In this document: positions 7,909 to 13,937 of the stretch, in pieces
How positions within the stretch are numbered: the first letter of the stretch is position 1
Layout of the letters: the number at the start of each line of letters is the position of its first letter
Source of the DNA: CAYRLZ01 sp964425275
Lineage (GTDB): Bacteria > Hydrothermota > Tepidihabitantia > Tepidihabitantales > JBDRVQ01
Assembly: GCA_964425275.1 (NCBI GenBank)
Contig: CAYRLZ010000024.1
Location: 1-17,227, forward strand
Reading direction: 5' to 3'
DNA: 17,227 nt
The notes under the pieces: generated by a model
Databases searched by the model: none
Told to the model about the DNA's origin: nothing
Seen by the model: only the letters and a program-made list of their open reading frames with translations
Translations under genes and position numbers: made by a program

Positions 7909-8173
7909 ATGAAAATCCTCTTTACTAAACATGCGCTATTTGAAATGGATAGACGGCAGATAAAAGAGGAAGAAGTAAGAAAGATGGCGGAAAAGCCTCA
8001 ACAGAATCTGCCAGCAAAGAAAGGAAGATTGATTTTGCAAGGTGTATATTTTGATGGCATTCAAAATAGAGAGATGTTATTAAGAATCAAAGGAAACTCC
8101 CCAAGGGTTCGTAATAACTACTGTGTATAAAACATCTAAGATAGCTAAGTACTGGAAAAAGGAGAGAGTATGA
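7909..8173 (+). pseudogene. DUF4258 toxin-like gene, frameshifted near its 3' end
   Basis: The opening frame (KILFTKHALFEMDRRQIKEE, then GVYFDGIQNREMLLRI) is a clear DUF4258 protein, a small family usually found as the toxin-like partner of DUF2283 or antitoxin genes. In that frame translation ends at 8130 with an unrelated tail (NSPRVRNNYCV). The neighbouring frame from about 8107 supplies the expected family ending (FVITTVYKTSKIAKYWKKER) and stops at 8171-8173, exactly overlapping the ATG of the DUF2283 gene (ATGA). From 7909 to 8173 is 265 nt, one more than a multiple of three, so a single inserted base between about 8085 and 8107 explains the break. Without it the protein would be about 87 residues, normal for the family. 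A sequencing error is possible; if real, the gene is probably inactive. Confidence 0.75.
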
Positions 8174-8376
8174 AGATTATTTATGACCGTGAGACGGACA
8201 CGCTTTCTCTAATATTTCGAGAAGACAAAGTTGCGGAAAGCGACGAAGTGAAAGATGGGATTATCATTGATTACGACACGGAAGGGCATATCGTATCAAT
8301 AGAAGTGATGGATGCTTCGGAGCATACCACTGAACCACTGTCAATGGTGTACGAAGTTAAAGAAGTAACGACCTAA
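8170..8376 (+). CDS. DUF2283 family small protein (putative antitoxin)
   Basis: The 68-residue protein begins MKIIYDRETDTLSLIFRE and has the DUF2283 core GIIIDYDTEGHIVSIEVMDA. The family is commonly encoded directly after DUF4258 or similar small genes and is regarded as an antitoxin-like component; biochemical proof for most members is lacking. The gene is complete and of normal length. The upstream GGAGAGAG gives a plausible ribosome site, and its ATG overlaps the stop of the frame-corrected DUF4258 gene by 4 nt, so the pair was built for coupled translation. With its partner frameshifted it may now be an orphan. Confidence 0.82.
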   Translation: MKIIYDRETDTLSLIFREDKVAESDEVKDGIIIDYDTEGHIVSIEVMDASEHTTEPLSMVYEVKEVTT

Positions 8377-8436
8377 AGTTATGCGACTTTATCGGAAATG
8401 ATACCGACGGCTGTTGGATTCCGGAAATTCAACTTC

Positions 8437-8470
8437 GATTGGTTTATTGGTAGTGGCGGATTTACAAGAA
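8437..8470. repeat. Short imperfect direct repeat, right copy
   Basis: Second copy of the 7781-7815 sequence. Here it lies inside a frame open from 8402 to a TGA at 8549-8551 (TTG start possible at 8414, 45 codons, ending RLTLAKFHP...SLDWREKYK), whose stop overlaps the ATG at 8548. The region 8377-8547 otherwise holds only the promoter at 8480. Confidence 0.55.
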
Positions 8471-8479
8471 AAGAGAAGA

Positions 8480-8508
8480 TTGACTTTGGCTAAATTTCAT
8501 CCTATACT
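8480..8508 (+). promoter_or_regulatory. Promoter for the three-gene nuclease cluster
   Basis: TTGACT (8480-8485), 17-nt spacer, TATACT (8503-8508), the same boxes and spacing as the promoter at 7735. The start region of the first cluster gene (8548) lies about 33 nt downstream of the predicted transcription start. Confidence 0.65.
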
Positions 8509-8547
8509 TTCAGAAGTGAAGAGCCTTGATTGGCGGGAGAAGTATAA

Positions 8548-8667
8548 ATGAAGAAGTCGTGGGCGCCATTAAAATATAATCCTTCCCTCCTTCCTAAAAA
8601 TTTTCTGAAGGATAGGAAAGATGGTTATTGGTATAACATAATGAAAAAAATCCTTGAGGGGAGGTGA
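8548..8667 (+). CDS. 39-residue small protein of unknown function
   Basis: The ATG at 8548 is preceded by GGGAGAAG at 8535-8542, a usable ribosome site, and by a good promoter. The product (MKKSWAPLKYNPSLLPKNFL, then ending WYNIMKKILEGR) is basic and aromatic, with no signal peptide or membrane span. Its stop is 4 nt before the ATG of the next small gene, so the two are probably co-translated. I do not recognise the family. Because the region is rich in gene debris it could be the tail of a broken gene, but the spacing to its neighbours argues that it is real. Confidence 0.5.
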   Translation: MKKSWAPLKYNPSLLPKNFLKDRKDGYWYNIMKKILEGR

Positions 8668-8671
8668 GATA

Positions 8672-8803
8672 ATGTCTTGTAATTATAAAAATGAATGTAA
8701 AGTAACTGATTGCAAGTATACTGAAACTGACCCGTCTGGTTTATGTGGTTTATATTGCTTCCTTGATGAAATTGATAAAGAACTTAAGAAGTTCCCCCAA
8801 TGA
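8672..8803 (+). CDS. 43-residue cysteine-rich small protein
   Basis: A strong GGAGGTGA ribosome site sits just before the ATG at 8672. The product contains five cysteines at residues 3, 9, 15, 25 and 29 (in CNYKNEC, CKYTE and GLCGLYC), spaced like a small zinc-binding or Fe-S knuckle, followed by a charged helix FLDEIDKELKKFPQ. It overlaps the downstream nuclease-like gene in another frame by roughly 38-59 nt depending on that gene's start. I do not know the family. The placement suggests a small accessory or partner protein of the nuclease; metal binding is an inference from the cysteine spacing alone. Confidence 0.65.
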   Translation: MSCNYKNECKVTDCKYTETDPSGLCGLYCFLDEIDKELKKFPQ

Positions 8804-9254
8804 AGAAGAATTGATTAAAACATTAAGAGGAGCTTACCTGGAAGCATGGAACAGAAATCTTGAATCTCGCGGAAGAGGAAAGGTAACAGGAAGTGCGTTT
8901 GAAAAATGGATAAAAAAGCAGATTGGCGAATGGAAAGGTGGTAGAGTTGACTTTAATGGTTTTAAGTTCAACGTAGATATATCTATTCCATCAACTACCA
9001 ATCCGAAGGTTATCATAGAAGTAAAAATGCATACTGATATACAACACACACTTGCCTTTGGAAGTCTGCTCAATTTTTCTGAAGAAGATATGAAGCTGGG
9101 TATAGTTACCTTTAGCAAACCAAGCGATGGGTGCGTGAATATACTTGAGCACTTTAAAGCAAAGGAAAGCAAAAGGTTTTCTTACTTTTCAATCCAGGAT
9201 GGTTGGTCAGAGACTATACGAAACCTAAAAGAGTTTTGCAACCAACATAGTTAA
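8766..9254 (+). CDS. PD-(D/E)XK-like nuclease, putative restriction-type endonuclease
   Basis: The product of about 162 residues has the order expected of the PD-(D/E)XK fold: an N-terminal helix with Glu46 (FEKWI), Asp71 in a strand (FKFNVDISIPS), then Glu85-x-Lys87 in the next strand (KVIIEVKMHTD), followed by helices and a final strand region. Such folds are used by restriction enzymes, repair nucleases and transposon-associated nucleases; the substrate cannot be read from sequence. The ATG at 8766 is a tentative start; a GTG at 8745 adds seven residues and a TTG at 8811 removes fifteen. All overlap the cysteine-rich gene or abut it, so translation is probably coupled. There is no methyltransferase nearby, which is unusual for a classical restriction enzyme. 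Confidence 0.6.
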   Translation: MKLIKNLRSSPNEEELIKTLRGAYLEAWNRNLESRGRGKVTGSAFEKWIKKQIGEWKGGRVDFNGFKFNVDISIPSTTNPKVIIEVKMHTDIQHTLAFGSLLNFSEEDMKLGIVTFSKPSDGCVNILEHFKAKESKRFSYFSIQDGWSETIRNLKEFCNQHS

Positions 9255-9323
9255 GGTCTAAATTGAGGCATAGGTGATAAAGGACCGATAAAGGGGCCGG
9301 TTCTATTTAATTGGCAAAGGCAA

Positions 9324-9533
9324 TTGGTAATGGTATGCCGAGGAGAGCAAGGGGAGTTCTTTGAGGACGAGGCGGATTTTAGAAAATATCTGGACGAAGG
9401 GGGCGTTTTATCCGAAATAATGAAGGGGATTAACCTGGCCTATGCCCAGCATTATAAACGAAAATACAATCATATAAAGATGGTAGAAGACCCGAAGGAT
9501 TATACGTGGAGCAGCTATGGGGTGTATGCTTAG
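9324..9533 (+). pseudogene. Remnant of a REP-associated (IS200-like, Y1) transposase
   Basis: The 69 codons read as three fragments of a REP-associated tyrosine transposase joined together: the front (VMVCRGEQGEFFEDEADFRK), a middle part (LSEIMKGINLAYAQHYKRKY) and the end (VEDPKDYTWSSYGVY). Between the first two, the segment holding the metal-binding HUH motif is missing. Between the last two, the segment with the GHLWQGRF region and the catalytic tyrosine helix is missing. Full proteins of this family are about 150-230 residues, so this copy cannot be active. A TTG at 9324 opens the frame. Both deletions are in frame, a little odd for neutral decay. Confidence 0.75.
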
Positions 9534-9608
9534 GGAAAGAGAAATGCCCTTTAATATTACTGAAAAGATAAAATGGATTGGACAGCAAATGGGGTGGAGG
9601 GAAAATAC

Positions 9609-9696
9609 TAATCCATAAAAAATCCAATAAGCTCTGCAAAATCAAAGGCTTAAATGAACCACCCGTCCCTCAAAATATTAGCCACACTAATATTAA
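9609..9696. repeat. 88-bp two-hairpin dispersed repeat, copy B
   Basis: Second full copy of the 7366-7453 element in the same orientation, with the 8-bp AATATTAG/CTAATATT stem at 9674-9681 and 9687-9694 and the identical CCACA loop. Copies A and B bracket the DUF4258/DUF2283, nuclease and transposase remnants. Confidence 0.8.
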
Positions 9697-9716
9697 AGTT
9701 ATGAGGCAACGGCTAT

Positions 9717-9745
9717 TTGACAGGGCGAATGTTTAGGGGTAGAAT
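9717..9745 (+). promoter_or_regulatory. Promoter of the XRE regulator; predicts a leaderless mRNA
   Basis: TTGACA (9717-9722), 17-nt spacer, TAGAAT (9740-9745), and the ATG at 9752 six nucleotides later. No Shine-Dalgarno sequence is present. Confidence 0.7.
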
Positions 9746-9751
9746 TATCCT

Positions 9752-10648
9752 ATGAGGTTAAAAGTTATTGGTGAGATTCTTGGAAGATACCGCCGGGAAG
9801 CTGGCTTAACCCAGGTGGAAGTGGCAGAAAGATGTGGGAAGAGCCAAGGGATTATTTCGCAATTAGAAAGCGGGGGACTGAAAGACCCTTCCCTTTCCCT
9901 TGTCTTTAATTATTTGAGGGCGGTTGGTGTTCCCTATACTAAATTTTTCGGTGAACTGGAGGCAAGGGAATTTCAGGAATTGATTAAGCCGCAGATGGAA
10001 AAAGAGATGCCAAAAGAGACAAAGAAGAAGGTCTTAAAATATGCGGTGGGGATAAGATACTTTGTGCCCGGGGTGATAAGTTTTCCCGAGTATCTGAGAG
10101 AGCGGATTAAAAGGGAGATTAGCCAGATGAAAGAAGAAAAAAGCCTCTCTGACTGCCTTGCCTTTGCCGAGGAATATTTTCAGGGATTAGAAAAAACAAG
10201 AGAGAATAGAAGTAATGTAGATAAGTTGAAGGAGATTCAAAATAAATATAAGGAAAAGGGGCTAAAATTACCGCTGATGATAAAGGTGATGCAGATTACC
10301 GGTGATGCCTTTAGAAGGGAGGTTAAGAGATTGGCGGCACAAAAACCTCCCCAAGAAACGAGGCAGAAGGAGATGGTGGAGAGGTATGCGAGAGGTGAGG
10401 AGATAAAGGATAGGGTTATCAAGCGGGTTAAGGAATTTTTATTTCAGAAGAAGGGGATGAGTTATGTCTGGTTTAATGCCTATTTGAGGGCAGCAAAGGA
10501 GTTTTTCGGGAGGTGGCGGAGAAAAAAAGGGAATTTATCCGAGGAGAGAATAAAGGAATGGGAGGAGAAGAAAATAAGGGAGGGTTGTGACCAAGAGATT
10601 TTAGAAGAGATAACGAAGATAGTATCTGAGGAATTGGGAAAGGTTTAG
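9752..10648 (+). CDS. XRE-family helix-turn-helix regulator with unknown C-terminal domain
   Basis: Residues about 7-62 form a standard XRE/Cro-C1 helix-turn-helix (ILGRYRREAGLTQVEVAERC then GIISQLESGG), so it should bind DNA. The remaining ~235 residues are highly charged, mostly helical and rich in Lys/Glu, with no enzyme motif I recognise. At 298 residues it is much longer than a minimal XRE repressor. The start is fixed by a promoter ending 6 nt upstream. It stands between the accessory island and the damaged HepT/MNT pair, so it may once have controlled one of them or belong to a mobile element; that link is only positional. Confidence 0.8.
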   Translation: MRLKVIGEILGRYRREAGLTQVEVAERCGKSQGIISQLESGGLKDPSLSLVFNYLRAVGVPYTKFFGELEAREFQELIKPQMEKEMPKETKKKVLKYAVGIRYFVPGVISFPEYLRERIKREISQMKEEKSLSDCLAFAEEYFQGLEKTRENRSNVDKLKEIQNKYKEKGLKLPLMIKVMQITGDAFRREVKRLAAQKPPQETRQKEMVERYARGEEIKDRVIKRVKEFLFQKKGMSYVWFNAYLRAAKEFFGRWRRKKGNLSEERIKEWEEKKIREGCDQEILEEITKIVSEELGKV

Positions 10649-10742
10649 TTGACAAAACCTTAATTTGAGCCAAAAGATAAGGAAATCGCTATTTCCGATG
10701 AGAAAAGGTCGTGCCGTTTTTTGGGCATATTATTTATTTTTC

Positions 10743-11078
10743 CTATTTCCCCAAGCATCTTTTTAACCAAGGTTTGATTTCTGGTAGTCTTTCCTTTACA
10801 ACCCGCCAAACAATTTCCTCATCAACTCCAAAATAGAAATGGATAATTTTATCTCTCATTTTAGCCATCTGATTCCACGGGATATCGTTATATTTTCCTT
10901 TTATTGTTAATGGTAAATTCTTTACCGCCTTGCCTATTACTTCAATCTCTCTTACCACAGCGCTTTTTGTCTTTTCATCCTTCCTAAATTCCTCAAAACT
11001 CATCTTGTCAATAAAATCTTCAATCTTATTTATGCAGTTCAAAATCTCCTTAATAAATAATTTTTAATCCCGCTTCAT
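10743..11078 (-). pseudogene. HepT-family (HEPN, DUF86) toxin with a premature stop at codon 5
   Basis: The main frame (FIDKMSFEEFRKDEKTKSAV, EIEVIGKAVKNLP, MRDKIIHFYFG) is a HEPN/DUF86 HepT protein and keeps the RX4H RNase motif (RDKIIH). The family's expected N-terminus begins at the ATG at 11078-11076, which overlaps the MNT stop (ATGA): Met-Lys-Arg-Asp, then TAA (11066-11064), then KLFIKEILNCINKIEDF. Homologues normally have an aromatic residue after MKRD, so the TAA looks like a one-base change of a Tyr codon. Translation could restart at the TTG at 11042, which lies just after an AAGGAG, giving a 99-residue protein lacking the first helix part. Without its MNT partner, also damaged, a fully active toxin would be expected to be harmful. 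Confidence 0.72.
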
Positions 11079-11354
11079 ACCTCTATCGCCTCCTTCAAGA
11101 TTTTGTCGCTCAGTTCTTTGCGCAATGCCTGTTTTCTTACCAAATCAATTTTAACATCAAGGAGTTTTTCCAGATATTCTTCAATTTCGATAAATTTGAA
11201 TAGGTCTGGGAACTTCTCAAAATCAATAAGTATATCTATATCGCATCTCTTTTTCTGCCAGTTCCTTTTTACAAGCAAGTAATATCTCCTTTATTTCTTT
11301 AAGGATTTTCCTATGATTTCGTTTTTGGGCCGGACTGATTTTTGAAACCGGTTC
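11075..11354 (-). pseudogene. MNT-domain nucleotidyltransferase antitoxin, internally deleted
   Basis: The C-terminal part (CDIDILIDFEKFPDLFKFIE, DVKIDLVRKQALR) is an MNT-type minimal nucleotidyltransferase and keeps the Asp-x-Asp metal motif. The usual GSxxRG part of the active site is absent. In the neighbouring frame just upstream lies a matching N-terminal helix (RKILKEIKEILLACKKELAE). Joining the two frames near 11249-11255 restores a normal order with only the segment around the GS motif missing, about 50 bases by comparison with the family. So a small out-of-frame deletion destroyed the gene. No ATG is left upstream; the open piece from TTG at 11278 is 67 residues. It overlaps the HepT start by 4 nt, the classical arrangement for this toxin-antitoxin module. 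Confidence 0.7.
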
Positions 11355-11404
11355 TTAATCGTCAGTAAGTGTAAATGAAAATTAGCCGGTCAATTTTTCT
11401 GTTC

Positions 11405-11432
11405 TTGACGGGAGTGGAAAATTGGATATATT
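11405..11432 (+). promoter_or_regulatory. Promoter of polA; predicts a leaderless mRNA
   Basis: TTGACG (11405-11410), 16-nt spacer, TATATT (11427-11432). The Met codon at 11438 follows 5 nt later. It lies inside the longer open frame that starts at 11375, which argues against that upstream start. Confidence 0.65.
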
Positions 11433-11437
11433 TAGGG

Positions 11438-13918
11438 ATGGATAAGATAGAAGCCGAAAGGCTACCAGAGGAAAAGGAGGTCTTTCTCTTAGATGGTCAT
11501 TCAATTATCTATCGTTCTTATTATGCCTTCATTAGAAATCCCTTAAAGACCTCAAAGGGATTAAACACCTCGGCGGTATTCGGATTCGTCAATACCTTAA
11601 AGCGGTTATTTAATAGATTTAAGCCCCAATTCATCGCCGGAATTTTTGATGCCGGGGGCCAGACAATTCGGCATAAGGTATTTGAGGAATATAAGGCGCA
11701 GAGACCAGAAAGCCCAAAGGATTTGGAATGGCAGACACCAATAATTAAAAGTCTATGTTCGGCCTACGGGATGAAGGTCTTAGAGATGGCTGGTTATGAG
11801 GCGGATGATTTAATCGCCAGCCTGGCCAAAAGATTGGCGGAAAAGGATTTTAAGGTCTATATCGTCTCCTCGGATAAAGACCTCTTGCAATTGGTGCAGG
11901 ACAAGATATTTATGTATGACCCTTATAAAGATTTGATTTATGATGTGGAAAAGGTTAAAGAAAGATACGGCGTTGCGCCGGAGAAGGTTCCGGATATCCT
12001 CGCCTTAGCCGGGGATGCGATTGATAATGTGCCCGGGGTGAAGGGAATTGGGGAAAAGCGAGCCCAGGAGATAGTCCGGAAATATGGCTCCTTAGAAGCG
12101 GCGATGGCTCAGGACGAGAGATTGGCTGGGCATAGAGATGAAATCCTTTTATCCCGGAGCCTCGTGGAATTGAAGACCGATTTATTGCCGGAGGTTGACG
12201 AAGAGGAATTGAGATTAAAAGAAATGGATAGAGAGAAGATTAAGGCACTTTTTACGGAATTGGAATTCTTTAATCTGCTTAAAGATTTTGGGGAAGGGGA
12301 ATCACTACCCGAAGGAGAGATTGTTCTGGTAGAAGGATTGCCCGAACGGATTAAGACCGCGGCCTTTTTTATTGCGGAGGATTTTATCTATCTCGCAACT
12401 GATGGTCAAAAGGTCTTTAAGGTTAACAAAGATAAGGGAGGAGGGTTATTAAGCGATGAAAAGATACTAAAGGTCTTCTATGACTTAAAGGGGCTACTAC
12501 ATAGAGGAGAGATAATTAAACCACCGGTCTTTGATATTAAGATTGGCTATTATCTTTTAGAGCCGAATCGGAAACGTTATGAGATTCAGGACCTAATCCT
12601 CATCCGAAGGAAGCGGCTGGTTGAGCATTTAAGGCCGGAAGCGATGGCGGTTAATCTCTTTGGTCTTTATCAGGATTTAGCGCCGGAGATTTCCGCCCGC
12701 CGGCTTGATGAACTGTTTTATTCAATTGAGATGCCTTTAATCTTTTGTCTCTATAAGATGGAGAGGCGGGGGATTAAGATTGATGGGAGATATTTTAAGA
12801 CCTTGACCGAGACGGCGGATAGCGAGTTAGCGGAACTGGAGAAGGAGATTTATCAAGATGCCGGGATTAAATTTAATATTAACTCACCCTCCCAACTTTC
12901 TTATATCCTGTTCCAAAAATTAAATCTGCCACCGAAGAAGAGAGGGAAGAAGGATTTCTCAACTGATTATTCTACCCTTCTTGGGCTCTTAGGCAAGCAT
13001 CCGATAATTGAGAAGTTGTTAAAATATCGGGAGTTGAGTAAGATAAAGAATACCTATTTAGACCCGCTCCCGACCCTGGTTGACGAAAAGACGCAAAGAA
13101 TCCATAGTTCATTCAATCAATGCGGAACAGCAACCGGAAGGCTTTCTTCTTCGGAGCCCAATCTGCAAAATATTCCGATAAGGGGGGAGTGGGGGAAGAA
13201 GATAAGAAAGGGGTTTATTGCCGAAGATGGTTTTTTATTTATCTCAGCTGACTATTCCCAGATTGAACTGCGGATTCTGGCCCATCTGGCCCAGGAGGAA
13301 AATTTGATTGCCGCATTTGCGAAAGGGAGAGATATTCACACCGAGACCGCCAAGGCAATCTTTAAGACCGAGGTGGTTGATGAGCATTTAAGACGCCTGG
13401 CCAAGGCGGTCAATTATGGGATAATCTACGGGATGAGTGAGTTTGGTTTAGCCGAAGGGCTGCGCATCAGTCGGGAAGAGGCGAAGAATTTTATGGATGA
13501 ATATTTTGCCCTCTACCCAAAGGTTCGGGAGTGGCGGGAGAAGATAATTAGCGAAACGAAAGAGCGGGGATATAGCCAAACGCTCTTCGGTCGGATAAGA
13601 CCGATTTCTGAGATACTCTCCGGTAACCGGATGGAACAGGAATTGGGGCAGAGGTTGGCAATCAATTCAACGGTGCAGGGTTCAGCCGCCGATATAATAA
13701 AAAAGGCGATGATTGAAATTGACCAGGAATTAGAAGAGAGAAATTTTAAGGGTGGGCTTTTGGTTCAGGTTCACGATGAACTTTTATTTGAGATTGAAAA
13801 AGAGAGGGTAGAGGAGGCGAAATCAATAATCAAAGAGAAGATGGAAAAGGTGGTGAATCTTACCTGTCCCTTAGAGGTTAATATTGGGATTGGGGAAAAT
13901 TGGGCCTGCCACCAATGA
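11438..13918 (+). CDS. polA: DNA polymerase I (5'-3' exonuclease and polymerase; proofreading site lost)
   Basis: The product of 826 residues (832 in Taq) starts with the flap/5'-3' exonuclease domain (VFLLDGHSIIYRSYYAF; VSSDKDLLQL; helix-hairpin-helix PGVKGIGEKRAQEI). It then has a shortened 3'-5' exonuclease-like domain (roughly 300-400) in which the DxE motif is not visible, so proofreading is probably absent. The polymerase domain carries motif A DYSQIELRI with Asp605, motif B RRLAKAVNYGIIYG with Arg652 and Lys656, and motif C VHDEL with Asp780. Residue 660 is Tyr where most bacterial enzymes have Phe. The protein fills gaps and removes primers during replication and repair. I chose the ATG at 11438 over 11375 because a promoter ends 5 nt before it and the family N-terminus begins just after. 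Confidence 0.93.
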   Translation: MDKIEAERLPEEKEVFLLDGHSIIYRSYYAFIRNPLKTSKGLNTSAVFGFVNTLKRLFNRFKPQFIAGIFDAGGQTIRHKVFEEYKAQRPESPKDLEWQTPIIKSLCSAYGMKVLEMAGYEADDLIASLAKRLAEKDFKVYIVSSDKDLLQLVQDKIFMYDPYKDLIYDVEKVKERYGVAPEKVPDILALAGDAIDNVPGVKGIGEKRAQEIVRKYGSLEAAMAQDERLAGHRDEILLSRSLVELKTDLLPEVDEEELRLKEMDREKIKALFTELEFFNLLKDFGEGESLPEGEIVLVEGLPERIKTAAFFIAEDFIYLATDGQKVFKVNKDKGGGLLSDEKILKVFYDLKGLLHRGEIIKPPVFDIKIGYYLLEPNRKRYEIQDLILIRRKRLVEHLRPEAMAVNLFGLYQDLAPEISARRLDELFYSIEMPLIFCLYKMERRGIKIDGRYFKTLTETADSELAELEKEIYQDAGIKFNINSPSQLSYILFQKLNLPPKKRGKKDFSTDYSTLLGLLGKHPIIEKLLKYRELSKIKNTYLDPLPTLVDEKTQRIHSSFNQCGTATGRLSSSEPNLQNIPIRGEWGKKIRKGFIAEDGFLFISADYSQIELRILAHLAQEENLIAAFAKGRDIHTETAKAIFKTEVVDEHLRRLAKAVNYGIIYGMSEFGLAEGLRISREEAKNFMDEYFALYPKVREWREKIISETKERGYSQTLFGRIRPISEILSGNRMEQELGQRLAINSTVQGSAADIIKKAMIEIDQELEERNFKGGLLVQVHDELLFEIEKERVEEAKSIIKEKMEKVVNLTCPLEVNIGIGENWACHQ

Positions 13919-13937
13919 AAATTATTAGGAGGGAAAT

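Noticed and set aside
7692..7928. 78-codon rightward frame across the promoter and the mini-ORF
   Set aside because: It runs through a repeat palindrome, the 7735 promoter and a short direct repeat, has no ribosome site and shows no family resemblance; most likely a chance opening.
8402..8551. DSG-containing frame (LLDSGNSTS) resembling an aspartyl protease motif
   Set aside because: Only the tripeptide matches; the sequence after it shares nothing with the retropepsin-like genes downstream.
10649..10696. TTGACA and a GGAAAT-CGCT-ATTTCC hairpin after the XRE gene
   Set aside because: No -10 box lies at the right distance, and the hairpin is AT-rich with no adjacent T tract, so neither a promoter nor a terminator can be supported.
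11375..11437. 21-residue N-terminal extension of Pol I
   Set aside because: It would be translated from DNA that contains the polA promoter, and it has no counterpart in the family.
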